Position numbers and translations under genes: made by a program | Assembly (NCBI GenBank): GCA_937877765.1 | Contig: CALGBN010000400.1 | Location: 1 to 18,668 of the forward strand | DNA length: 18,668 bases | Source of the DNA: Candidatus Bathyarchaeota archaeon | Lineage (GTDB): Archaea; Thermoproteota; Bathyarchaeia; TCS64 | Direction: 5' to 3' | Shown: piece by piece, positions 1 to 6,728 of the stretch | Numbering within the stretch: position 1 is the first letter of the stretch | Layout of the letters: each line of letters opens with the position of its first letter | The notes under the pieces: generated by a model | Databases searched by the model: none | What the model was told of the DNA's origin: nothing | The model's input: the letters and a program-made list of their open reading frames with translations, nothing else

Positions 1-1440
1 CCCCCCCTGAGCCGGGAGAAGAAATGGGGCTTCGAAGCCACGGCGAAGAGAGGCGACGAGGTCGTCGCCGGAGACATCATAGGGACGGTGCAGGAGACGC
101 CCAGCTTCGTCCACAAGATCATGGTCCCGCCAAACCAGACTGGCGTCATCAAGAGCATCGATGAAGGAGAGTTCACCGTCACAGACACAATTGGCGTCTT
201 GACCACCGAGAACGGTGACGTTGACCTCAAGATGATGCAGACATGGCCAGTCAGGGTTGGAAGACCAATCAAGGAGAGGCTTGCACTAAGCCAGCCACTC
301 ATCACAGGACAAAGGGTCATTGACACCTTCTTCCCCTGCGCCAAAGGCGGCGCATCAGCCGTACCCGGCGGATTCGGAACAGGTAAAACAGTCACACTAC
401 AACAGATCGCAAAGTGGAGCGACGCTGACCTCATCGTCTACATTGGATGCGGTGAGCGTGGAAACGAGATGGCTGACGTAGTCGACCAGTTCCCAGAAAT
501 CGAAGACCCACGAAGCGGCAAGAAACTCATTGAGCGTACTATTATCGTAGCAAACGTATCAAACATGGCGGTATCCGCGCGTGAGGCCAGCATCTACATG
601 GGTATCACTATTGGCGAGTACTTCAGAGACATGGGATACGACGTATCACTGATGGCCGACTCCACCAGCAGGTGGGCAGAAGCCCTCAGAGACATCAGCG
701 GCAGGCTCGAAGAAATCCCAGCAGAAGCAGGATTCCCAGCCTACCTTGCTGACCGTATCGCAAGCATCTACGAGCGAAGCGGCAGAGTAAAAGTACCCGC
801 CACAGAGGACAGGTATGGAAGCCTAACATTGCTCGGAGCCGTCTCACCACCCGGTGGAGACTACTCAGAGCCAGTTACAACTACCACACTCAGATTCATC
901 GGAACCTTCTGGGCACTGGACAGCCAGCTAGCTTATAGAAGACACTTCCCAGCCATCAACTGGCTGCGTAGCTTCAGTAGATACCTTGATGTTGCAGCCA
1001 GATGGTGGAGTGAGCTAGATCCCACATGGGAAGAGACAAGAAGCCAAGCACTTAGAATACTGGAAGAGGCAGCCGAGATCGAGGAGACAGCCCGCATCAT
1101 CGGTGAAAAGGCGCTCCCAGACGACCAGAGGCTTGTTCTATTGCTCGCAGAGATGCTCAGGGAAGGCTTCCTAGTTCAGAGTGCTTTCCACGAGGTTGAC
1201 CGCTATTGTCCACCAGAGAAACAGGTCAAGCTACTACGACTCTTCACGGACTTCTACAATACAGTCCGACCATTGATCGAGCAGGGAGTACCCATCGACC
1301 AAGTACGTGAGCTAGACGTAATCAGGGATATTATGAGGCTCAAGGAGTATGCTGGAGAAGAACCCATCGACAAGGCGAGAACCCAGATGATGTCCGAGAT
1401 AGATGCATTAGCAGATCAATACGAGGTGGAATCAGCATGA
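1..1440 (+). CDS. atpA: A-type ATP synthase catalytic subunit A, 5' truncated
   Basis: Catalytic subunit of the archaeal A1 head, which makes or hydrolyses ATP in the A3B3 hexamer on the inner face of the membrane. The reading frame is open from base 1: the translation before the first in-frame GTG (88) continues family sequence (LSREKKW, then [13 protein letters not shown]), so the gene runs off the contig and about 100 N-terminal residues are missing (479 codons present, usual length about 580-590). The P-loop GGFGTGKT is encoded at 367-390; [11 protein letters not shown], the [12 protein letters not shown] motif and SIYERSGRV follow in the expected order. The P-loop differs from the GPFGSGKT common in euryarchaeal A subunits. 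The stop TGA overlaps the atpB start (ATGA, 1437-1440), so the two genes are translationally coupled. The identification is very secure. Confidence 0.97.
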   Translation, partial: PPLSREKKWGFEATAKRGDEVVAGDIIGTVQETPSFVHKIMVPPNQTGVIKSIDEGEFTVTDTIGVLTTENGDVDLKMMQTWPVRVGRPIKERLALSQPLITGQRVIDTFFPCAKGGASAVPGGFGTGKTVTLQQIAKWSDADLIVYIGCGERGNEMADVVDQFPEIEDPRSGKKLIERTIIVANVSNMAVSAREASIYMGITIGEYFRDMGYDVSLMADSTSRWAEALRDISGRLEEIPAEAGFPAYLADRIASIYERSGRVKVPATEDRYGSLTLLGAVSPPGGDYSEPVTTTTLRFIGTFWALDSQLAYRRHFPAINWLRSFSRYLDVAARWWSELDPTWEETRSQALRILEEAAEIEETARIIGEKALPDDQRLVLLLAEMLREGFLVQSAFHEVDRYCPPEKQVKLLRLFTDFYNTVRPLIEQGVPIDQVRELDVIRDIMRLKEYAGEEPIDKARTQMMSEIDALADQYEVESA

Positions 1441-2819
1441 GCATAGTATACAAGACCACATCAGAGATCAGAGGACCAATCCTAATGGTCCAGAAGATCA
1501 AGGACGTAGCATACGACGAGATCGTATACATCGAGCGACCAGACGGAACAATCGTACAGGGAAGCGTACTGGACGTAAGCAAAGATTACGCAATGATCCA
1601 GTGCTTCGGAGTCACCTCTGGTTTTAACCTGAACACCACAGTAAAGTTCAGCGGAGACGTACAACGAATCCCAGTATCAGAAGACCTCATCGGCAGAGTC
1701 TTCAACGGAAGCTTCGAGCCCATCGACGATATGCCACAGATCATCAGCAGCGACCTCAGAGACGTAAACGGCGGAGTCATCAACCCAGCCGCCCGTGAGG
1801 TACCAAAGGAGTTCATCCAGACGGGAATGAGCGGCATCGACGGCATGACAAGCCTCGTCAGAGGACAGAAACTACCTATCTTCAGCGAGTCCGGCCTAGC
1901 ACACAACGAGCTAGCCGCACAGATCGCAAGACAGGCAACTATCCCCGGATCAGAGAGCGATTTCGCCATCGTATTCGGCGCAATGGGAATTAAAAACGAA
2001 GAAGCAGCATACTTCCGTAGTGAGTTCGAGAAAACAGGCGCACTGAACAAGAGCGTAATGATCCTTAACCTAGCTGACGACCCACCGATTGAGCGTATCG
2101 TCACACCACGTATCGCCCAGACCGTAGCAGAGTACCTAGCATTCGACTTAGGAATGCACATACTAGTCGTACTAACAGACATGACAAACTACGCAGAAGC
2201 ACTACGTGCCATCAGCATCGCAAGAGAAGAGATTCCAACACGAAAAGGCTACCCCGGCTACCTTTACAGCGACCTCGCTACTATCTACGAGAGAGCTGGA
2301 CGTATCAAGGGAGTACCCGGATCAGTTACACTGATGCCAATCCTCTCGATGCCAGCAGGAGACATCACTCACCCAATCCCAGACCTAACAGGATACATTA
2401 CAGAGGGTCAGATACTGCTCCAGCGTGAGCTTTCACTCCGTGGTATCTATCCACCAATGAACGTGCTACCCAGCCTATCACGGTTGATGAAGGACGGTAT
2501 CGGTGAGGAGACCACACGAGAAGACCACCAAGACGTATCAAACCAGCTTTACATGGCGTACGCTGAGGGACAGCGAGCCAGAGGCTTGGTCAGGATCGTC
2601 GGTGCTGTAGGTCTCTCTGAGCGTGAGCGCCAGTGGCTCAGGTTCGCGGACCGTTTCGAGCAGGAGTTCATCAATCAAGGTATCTACGAGAACCGTACCA
2701 TCGAGCAGACACTTGACCTCGCATGGGATCTACTGAGTGACCTACCAGAGGACGATCTAATCAGGGTACGTGAAGCATACATCGAAAAGTATCACCCAGC
2801 ACACAAGAGTGAAGCATAA
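1437..2819 (+). CDS. atpB: A-type ATP synthase regulatory subunit B
   Basis: Non-catalytic nucleotide-binding partner of subunit A in the A3B3 hexamer. It has 460 residues, the normal length. The N-terminal beta-barrel begins with [14 protein letters not shown]. The P-loop is degenerate ([20 protein letters not shown]), as expected for B rather than A. Later family motifs include [38 protein letters not shown], and [21 protein letters not shown]. The ATG lies inside the atpA stop (ATGA), and only two bases separate its stop from atpD. Expected to be expressed with atpA from a promoter outside the window. Confidence 0.97.
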   Translation: MSIVYKTTSEIRGPILMVQKIKDVAYDEIVYIERPDGTIVQGSVLDVSKDYAMIQCFGVTSGFNLNTTVKFSGDVQRIPVSEDLIGRVFNGSFEPIDDMPQIISSDLRDVNGGVINPAAREVPKEFIQTGMSGIDGMTSLVRGQKLPIFSESGLAHNELAAQIARQATIPGSESDFAIVFGAMGIKNEEAAYFRSEFEKTGALNKSVMILNLADDPPIERIVTPRIAQTVAEYLAFDLGMHILVVLTDMTNYAEALRAISIAREEIPTRKGYPGYLYSDLATIYERAGRIKGVPGSVTLMPILSMPAGDITHPIPDLTGYITEGQILLQRELSLRGIYPPMNVLPSLSRLMKDGIGEETTREDHQDVSNQLYMAYAEGQRARGLVRIVGAVGLSERERQWLRFADRFEQEFINQGIYENRTIEQTLDLAWDLLSDLPEDDLIRVREAYIEKYHPAHKSEA

Positions 2820-2821
2820 CC

Positions 2822-3430
2822 ATGTCTGCGACATCCGGTATTAGGCCCACAAAGGGCTACCTCATGGAGACCAAGAGGCGAATCCAGACCATAGAGAGAG
2901 GAACCGAGTTCCTCAAACTTAAACGGGATCAGCTCGCAAAGGATCTGACTGAGAGCCTCGACGTCTTGAAGGGTAGAAGGGGAATGATGATGAATAATCT
3001 TCAGGAAGCCTACAGCGCCCTAACTGCGGCCTATTTGAGTCTAGGACCAGCGGAAGTACAGAGTCAGGCACGAAGCATCAAAAACACTCTTGACCTTGAG
3101 ATACTGCCCAGAAGCGTAATGGGTGTCGTATATCCATCCGTACGGGTCAAGGAGACCCCTGAGATTTCAGCTGAGCTGGACATTACATTGTCTCATGCCG
3201 CTGAGAAGGTCTATGAGATCATTGAGGAGCTAATCAGGCTAGCCGAGTTCGAGGAACGGGTCAGCAGGATCGCCGAGGAGCTGGGTACAACCAGCAGGAA
3301 GGTAAACGCCCTTGAGAACATGGTTATACCCGACATGCAGCACACCATCAAGTTCATCGAGGATAAACTCGACGCAGAATCAATGGAGGAGCTTGTCAGG
3401 ATGAAGCTAATCGGAGGCACACGACAATGA
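2822..3430 (+). CDS. atpD: A-type ATP synthase central stalk subunit D
   Basis: Subunit D forms the long coiled-coil axle that turns inside A3B3 and couples proton or sodium flow to ATP synthesis. It has 202 residues, near the usual 205-215. The N-terminal helix begins with the family sequence RPTKGYLMETKRRI and continues as a heptad-rich helix; the C-terminal helix contains TTSRKVNALENMVIPDMQ, a hallmark of D (RRVNALEYVVIP-like in relatives). The middle of the protein is the variable foot. The gene starts two bases after atpB and its stop overlaps the atpC start (ATGA, 3427-3430). Confidence 0.96.
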   Translation: MSATSGIRPTKGYLMETKRRIQTIERGTEFLKLKRDQLAKDLTESLDVLKGRRGMMMNNLQEAYSALTAAYLSLGPAEVQSQARSIKNTLDLEILPRSVMGVVYPSVRVKETPEISAELDITLSHAAEKVYEIIEELIRLAEFEERVSRIAEELGTTSRKVNALENMVIPDMQHTIKFIEDKLDAESMEELVRMKLIGGTRQ

Positions 3431-4461
3431 CACGAGCAAACCTAGGAACCAACTATGTGGTTCTTCGGACCCATGCTAGGATCGCTGACCTGTTGAACAA
3501 GCAGCAGATGCAGCGACTCGCAGAGGCAAACGACATCAATGAGTTCATAGAGCGCCTCAAGGAGACCCCCTACGGGGAGATCGAGGTAGAACACGACGAC
3601 AAGATCGCGTTAAACCTTGAGAAGGTTTTCATCAAAAAATTCACTGACAGGATCGAGGAAATAGTGAAGATCACCCCAGCTAAGATGGGGGAGTTCCTTC
3701 ACGCATACTTCGACTTCAGGTTTGAGGTTCTGAACCTCAAACGTATTCTCCGAGGTAAGTTCACTGAGAGCTCAACAGAGGAGATCGCTGAGTCCTTGAT
3801 ACCCATTGATCCTTACATTGTGAAGGATTATGATGAACTTATCAACGCCAAGAACCTCGATGAGGTGGTCATGAAGCTTAACGGCACATCTTATCAGACC
3901 TTGATCGATAAGCTGCCACTCTATCAGGAGCATGATGCACTTTGGCCACTTGAGCTTGAGCTTAACTATATCTATGCAAGAAACATCCTCAGATTGACTG
4001 AGAAACTTGCAGCTAGTGATAGGCGTATCGTGAATAGTCTCGTAAAGTATGAGACTGATGTCGAGAACGTCTTGATAGCCATCAAGCGAAGAGGTAAGGA
4101 GGATGTTGACATGGAGTCCATCTTCCCAGTAACTTATGGAATTGACAGAGATGACTTGAAGGCCTTCATCGAGGAGGAGAACCTGAACAAGGCTATCGAT
4201 GGATTAGAAGAGCCATACAGGTCTGTACTGGAGCCCATCAAGACAGGTGATATAGCACTTGTGCGTGCAATGCTTCGTAAGGGAAAATATGATGCAGCCA
4301 CGAAGGCTCGTGCTGGTAACCAGTTCGGGTTCAACGTGATACTAGCGTTTCTCGTCTACAGTGAGATCGAGAAGGATAATCTTGTGGGTCTTGCGTGGGG
4401 TGAGGTTCAGGGTTTGAGCCCTGAGCAGTTGCTGAAGTACATCGTTATTCCTTGGGACTAA
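3427..4461 (+). CDS. atpC: A-type ATP synthase subunit C (AC39 family)
   Basis: Subunit C (d/AC39 family) is the funnel-shaped adaptor that joins the D/F stalk to the membrane c-ring. The protein has 344 residues, close to the usual 350, and is mostly helical with three repeats of the family fold. Recognisable parts are the N-terminal YVVLRTHARIADLL, the helix YFDFRFEVLNLKRILRGK, and the C-terminal signature EIEKDNLVGLAWGEVQGL followed by SPEQLLKYIVIP. Its start overlaps the atpD stop, so it is coupled to it. The position after D is unusual compared with the classical H-I-K-E-C-F-A-B-D order. No other ATP synthase gene follows. Confidence 0.95.
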   Translation: MTRANLGTNYVVLRTHARIADLLNKQQMQRLAEANDINEFIERLKETPYGEIEVEHDDKIALNLEKVFIKKFTDRIEEIVKITPAKMGEFLHAYFDFRFEVLNLKRILRGKFTESSTEEIAESLIPIDPYIVKDYDELINAKNLDEVVMKLNGTSYQTLIDKLPLYQEHDALWPLELELNYIYARNILRLTEKLAASDRRIVNSLVKYETDVENVLIAIKRRGKEDVDMESIFPVTYGIDRDDLKAFIEEENLNKAIDGLEEPYRSVLEPIKTGDIALVRAMLRKGKYDAATKARAGNQFGFNVILAFLVYSEIEKDNLVGLAWGEVQGLSPEQLLKYIVIPWD

Positions 4462-4464
4462 CCC

Positions 4465-4473
4465 TTTTACATT
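4465..4473 (+). promoter_or_regulatory. Possible TATA box for the PK-C-like gene
   Basis: The T/A-rich TTTTACATT sits about 25 bases before the ATG at 4494, the spacing of a leaderless archaeal transcript. It is a weak match to a TATA box and lies only a few bases after the atpC stop. Confidence 0.35.
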
Positions 4474-4493
4474 ATTCTTTCCACTATTACTCT

Positions 4494-5066
4494 ATGAGTC
4501 AACGAGTAGAAACTGTATATTTTGAAGGCAAGGGCAAAGAGTACACAGAGGAAACCTTGCTTTTAGCCAAGAAACGAGCAGACGAACTAGGAATAAAGAA
4601 CATTGTCATCGCATCATACACAGGTTACGCAGGTGTATTAGCCTCAGAGATGTTTAAAGACTATAACTTGGTGGTCTCGGCTGGTATGGTTGGATTCACA
4701 GAGCCAAATGTTCACAGGATGCAAGACGAGAACAAGAAAAAGATAGAGGCAAACGGAGGTAAGATATTCTATCACTTGCACAGCTTCGGTGGACTAGGAC
4801 GAGCAGTCAAGCAGAAGTTTGGACCAATACAGATAGACGAGATCATAGCATATACGCTACGTACCTTCAGTCAGGGAGTCAAGGTAACCCTTGAGATCAG
4901 CTGTATGGCGTGTGACGCTGGTTTGATCCGCTCTGAGGTACCATGTATTGCCATAGCTGGTAGTGGTGGTGGCGCTGATACGGCTGTGGTTTTGATTCCC
5001 CAGAACACTCACCGGTTCTTTGATACAAAGGTACTAGAGATTTTATGTAAACCGAGGATAGGGTAA
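4494..5066 (+). CDS. Pyruvate kinase C-terminal-like domain protein (AF0103-like)
   Basis: A 190-residue cytoplasmic protein that resembles the stand-alone pyruvate-kinase C-terminal-domain fold, best known from the structure of Archaeoglobus AF0103. Visible family pieces are the N-terminal VYFEGKGKEYTEETLLLA, the strand IKNIVIASYTGYAG, SFGGLGRAVKQKFG, the block VKVTLEISCMACDAGLI, and the C-terminal GSGGGADTAVVLIPQNT followed by FFDTKVLEILCKPR. It lacks the pyruvate kinase catalytic barrel, so it is not a pyruvate kinase; the family has no proven reaction that I know of. An upstream ATG at 4452 would add 14 residues that do not look like the family and would overlap atpC; 4494 fits the promoter spacing and was chosen. 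Confidence 0.85.
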   Translation: MSQRVETVYFEGKGKEYTEETLLLAKKRADELGIKNIVIASYTGYAGVLASEMFKDYNLVVSAGMVGFTEPNVHRMQDENKKKIEANGGKIFYHLHSFGGLGRAVKQKFGPIQIDEIIAYTLRTFSQGVKVTLEISCMACDAGLIRSEVPCIAIAGSGGGADTAVVLIPQNTHRFFDTKVLEILCKPRIG

Positions 5067-5080
5067 ATCCCTAGTCCTCT

Positions 5081-5110
5081 CCTTTCGGTGAAAAAAGGCG
5101 TTTATTTTTC
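5081..5110. terminator. Bidirectional terminator-like element
   Basis: Short complementary arms CCTTT (5081-5085) and AAAGG (5094-5098) are followed on the plus strand by TTTATTTTTC (5101-5110), suitable for ending the PK-C-like transcript. On the minus strand six T residues (5091-5096) lie just beyond the stop of the small open frame at 5102. Archaeal terminators are often only T-runs, so the call is tentative. Confidence 0.4.
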
Positions 5111-5197
5111 TAGGAATATTGTTTTCGCCCACCACTTGATGAGTGGTGCCATGAGGATTACCCAGTTCAGGGCGAAGGTTATGGTCTGTTGATCCAT
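5102..5197 (-). CDS. Possible 31-residue membrane peptide
   Basis: The minus-strand frame starts with ATG at 5197 and ends with TAA at 5102. The product reads MDQQTITFALNWVILMAPLI followed by KWWAKTIFLEK: a short polar start, one hydrophobic stretch long enough to span a membrane (about residues 6-20), then a Trp/Lys-rich end, as in many single-span microproteins. A TATA-like ATATCTATAG lies about 13-22 bases upstream and a T-run follows the stop. I know no homologue. The same DNA contains two nested inverted repeats, so it may instead encode a structured RNA, or nothing. Confidence 0.35.
   Translation of the reverse strand: MDQQTITFALNWVILMAPLIKWWAKTIFLEK
5124..5176. repeat. Nested inverted repeats (possible structured RNA)
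   Basis: The outer arms TTCGCCC (5124-5130) and GGGCGAA (5170-5176) pair perfectly. Directly inside, ACCACT (5131-5136) and AGTGGT (5142-5147) form a hairpin with loop TGATG, stacked on the outer stem's 5' arm. The remaining 22 bases (5148-5169) show no further clear stem. This could be a folded RNA or a coincidence inside the small open frame. Confidence 0.35.
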
Positions 5198-5410
5198 ATT
5201 ATCAATCTATAGATATTGTCTAGTGATATGTGGTTATCCTGCATACGACTAATATCGATCAGTGCTACATATCGTAAATCTTTGTTATCGCTCTGTTAAC
5301 AAGCCTTTTTTCAGTACCTATTTAACTAAAAAATACCCAATTAAGTCTCTTATTTTTGACATAGAAGTATCAATTTACAGTCATCAATATGTAACAAAAA
5401 ACAAGCATCA

Positions 5411-5418
5411 TTTATAAA
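5411..5418 (+). promoter_or_regulatory. TATA box of the small-protein/JAMM operon
   Basis: TTTATAAA centred about 28 bases before the ATG at 5443 is a strong archaeal TATA box and predicts a leaderless or nearly leaderless mRNA. The purine tract AAAAGGAGACA follows it. Confidence 0.65.
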
Positions 5419-5442
5419 AAAGGAGACATTTTCAACCGTTAC

Positions 5443-5679
5443 ATGGACACTAAAGACCCTACTATCAACAAAATACTGGAAACACAGTTAAAGGAAATAT
5501 ACCAAAAAAAATACATCAAATCAGAGATACAGACCATAATGCAGTATCCCTTCAGAGAAAACCAGTACATCGTCACCTACAACCTCGAACTCAAAGACTC
5601 CTACCCCATAGTCAGAGCAAAAATAGTAGTAGACACCGAGACAGAAGAACTCAAACTCTACGACCCCGGACTCCTATAG
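5443..5679 (+). CDS. Small protein of unknown function upstream of a JAMM protease
   Basis: A 78-residue soluble protein that I do not recognise. The first third is a charged helix (KILETQLKEIYQKKYIK); the remainder looks like three beta strands (IQTIMQYPFR, QYIVTYNLEL, VRAKIVVDTETEELKLY) ending in DPGLL. It has no Cys, no His and no membrane segment. It is the first gene of a two-gene operon: its TAG overlaps the GTG start of the JAMM protease (TAGTG, 5677-5681), so the two proteins are probably made in step and may act together. Promoter spacing predicts a leaderless mRNA. It could be an adaptor or substrate-binding partner of the protease; that is a guess from position only. Confidence 0.8.
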   Translation: MDTKDPTINKILETQLKEIYQKKYIKSEIQTIMQYPFRENQYIVTYNLELKDSYPIVRAKIVVDTETEELKLYDPGLL

Positions 5680-6065
5680 TGACCCCGATGATACTCATCG
5701 ACAAAAAAGTCTTCAAAGCAATGCAAGAGTTCGCAAAAAACAACCACCCCCGAGAGATCATCGTATTACTAAGAGGCAAACGAGAAAAAGACAATATAGT
5801 CATAACAGACTGGCTTCTACCTCCATTCGGAACTGGAGGAAATGGTTTTGCCTCATTCCCCACACACATGCTACCAATCGATTTCACAATAATGGGGACC
5901 GCTCACAGTCACCCAAGTGGACGTCTTACTCCTTCAGCAACGGACATGAACAATTTCTATGGACGAGTGATGATGATTATCGGTCCACCATACGATGAGC
6001 CACGCGGAGCCGCCTATTACAAGAGCGGTGAACAGATTCCTATCCGGTTCAGCCCCCAACAATAA
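5679..6065 (+). CDS. JAMM/MPN+ metalloprotease (deubiquitinase-like)
   Basis: A 128-residue stand-alone Zn protease of the JAB1/MPN/Mov34 superfamily, the class that in archaea (HvJAMM1) removes ubiquitin-like SAMP proteins from targets and in mycobacteria (Mec) acts on the ThiS-like CysO. All catalytic residues are present: Glu26 (PREIIVLL), His76 and His78 in AHSHPSGRLTPSATD, Ser86 and Asp89, giving the E...HxHx7SxxD pattern. There is no signal peptide. The start GTG at 5679 overlaps the previous stop; an ATG at 5688 is a possible alternative that would lose three residues. The 3' end overlaps by 17 bases a convergent gene for a ubiquitin-like protein ending in Gly-Gly, a strong candidate substrate. 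Confidence 0.92.
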   Translation: MTPMILIDKKVFKAMQEFAKNNHPREIIVLLRGKREKDNIVITDWLLPPFGTGGNGFASFPTHMLPIDFTIMGTAHSHPSGRLTPSATDMNNFYGRVMMIIGPPYDEPRGAAYYKSGEQIPIRFSPQQ

Positions 6066-6249
6066 TGGGAAATATAGTGACCTTGTCCCCGGGCTTGAGT
6101 TTCGCAGAGTCCCAGAGCTTCTTATCATTTACTATGACGCCCACTACCCTTCTATCATAAGCATACAATGTGTGCTCCCCGAGTGTGGCAATAAACTCAC
6201 GTAACGTGATCGCCTGTTCTACGGTTTTTGTCATGGGCTTCGGGTACAT
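6049..6249 (-). CDS. Ubiquitin-like small modifier / sulfur carrier (ThiS/MoaD/SAMP family), C-terminal Gly-Gly
   Basis: A 66-residue beta-grasp protein. The order matches ThiS/MoaD: TLREFIATLG helix (residues 15-24), strand VVGVIVNDKKLW (35-46), then LKPGDKVTIFPIIVGG to the end. The last two residues are Gly65-Gly66 followed directly by the stop, so no processing is needed before E1-type activation. Such proteins carry sulfur as a thiocarboxylate (thiamine, molybdopterin, tRNA thiolation, CysO) or are conjugated to lysines (SAMPs). The gene is convergent with, and overlaps, a JAMM protease, and lies 25 bases downstream of a metallopeptidase gene on the same strand. Its own TATA box at 6273-6280 predicts a leaderless mRNA. 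ATG at 6249 was used; Met6 is an alternative. No E1 enzyme is in the window. Confidence 0.88.
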   Translation of the reverse strand: MYPKPMTKTVEQAITLREFIATLGEHTLYAYDRRVVGVIVNDKKLWDSAKLKPGDKVTIFPIIVGG

Positions 6250-6272
6250 CGATAATTTGTGAATCTGGCTTC

Positions 6273-6280
6273 AATTATAG
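6273..6280 (-). promoter_or_regulatory. TATA box of the ubiquitin-like gene
   Basis: On the minus strand CTATAATT is centred about 27 bases before the ATG at 6249. It overlaps the stop codon of the metallopeptidase gene (6275-6277), so the modifier has a private promoter as well as possible read-through. Confidence 0.55.
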
Positions 6281-6673
6281 TTTATCTAGTCCTAGTTCCT
6301 TGCGCCGCTGCACATACCGTCTGTACCATGTTTCCACGTTTTCATGGGTTACGTGGTCTTTGTGATGTCTGAAGCCTCCTTTGGCTGTCTGGGGTATGTG
6401 CATTAATTCGTGGATGAGTGTTCTGTCCTGTGATTTTGGTGGATAGTAATCAAATTGTTCGTGGATGACTTCGATGATGTAAGTGGGCTTCATGTCCAGT
6501 GCTGTTTGCCATATTCTGCCCAAACCATGTATTCGTGCTATTGTTCGTTTACTTGTGCTTCCTCGGCTTCTGATGCAGTGGAGGTTCTCTTGGTCTATGT
6601 GGTCGAACTTGAGTATGTCGATGATCTCTGTGATTCGTTTTTGTATGTCTGGGGCATCGTAGTACTGGATCAT
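6275..6673 (-). CDS. Predicted zinc metallopeptidase (HELMH; COG4900-like)
   Basis: A 132-residue cytoplasmic protein with a gluzincin-type motif HELMH (residues 88-92); His103, His104, His107 and His110 (FRHHKDHVTH) supply a possible third ligand. The region KRTIARIHGLGRIWQTALDM plus YIIEVIHEQFD before it and LIHELMHIPQTAKGGFRHH after it match a small archaeal family of predicted metallopeptidases that I associate with COG4900. Substrate and role are unknown. The gene lies upstream of, and on the same strand as, the ubiquitin-like gene (25 bases apart) and diverges from the ECF S-component gene, with which it shares the AT-rich box at 6719-6727. The neighbourhood suggests protein turnover or modifier removal, but this is inference. 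Confidence 0.82.
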   Translation of the reverse strand: MIQYYDAPDIQKRITEIIDILKFDHIDQENLHCIRSRGSTSKRTIARIHGLGRIWQTALDMKPTYIIEVIHEQFDYYPPKSQDRTLIHELMHIPQTAKGGFRHHKDHVTHENVETWYRRYVQRRKELGLDKL

Positions 6674-6718
6674 TGCTTGTAGTCAGGGTGTCTGGTTTTT
6701 TTCTCTTTGGATAAGAAA

Positions 6719-6727
6719 CCTTATATT
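6719..6727. promoter_or_regulatory. Shared divergent TATA box
   Basis: CTTATATT on plus and AATATAAG on minus read as a TATA box in both directions. On plus the box is about 33 bases before the TTG start at 6756; on minus it is about 50 bases before the ATG at 6673. The palindromic operator begins two bases downstream on the plus side. Confidence 0.5.
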
Positions 6728-6728
6728 G

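Larger units (their letters stand above)
5067..5442. other. 376-base intergenic region
   Basis: No standard gene lies here. 5081-5110 holds a terminator-like element readable in both directions. 5102-5197 on the minus strand is a 31-codon open frame that overlaps two nested inverted repeats (listed separately). 5198-5410 is AT-rich with no convincing coding or RNA feature; the only notable element is a 7-base inverted repeat GATATGT (5225-5231) / ACATATC (5268-5274), which could be chance. The TATA box of the next gene is at 5411. Confidence 0.7.

Noticed and set aside
1..7. Run of seven C at the contig start as a sequencing artefact
   Set aside because: The bases read as Pro-Pro in frame just before LSREKKW, which is compatible with the family, so I cannot call it an error, although the first few bases remain less certain.
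88..90. GTG at 88 as the true start of atpA
   Set aside because: The same frame is open to base 1 and encodes family sequence (REKKWGF, GDIIGT) upstream, so the gene is truncated by the contig edge rather than starting here.
4452..4493. ATG at 4452 as start of the PK-C-like protein
   Set aside because: It would overlap atpC and add 14 residues unlike the family; ATG at 4494 fits family length and TATA spacing.
5130..5148. C/D-box guide RNA (TGATGA at 5137-5142)
   Set aside because: The purine expected before the C box is missing and no D box (CTGA) or C'/D' pair is found at a proper distance.
5228..5299. 23-codon plus-strand frame MWLSCIRLISI...
   Set aside because: No promoter at proper spacing, no terminator, and composition is what AT-rich noncoding DNA gives.
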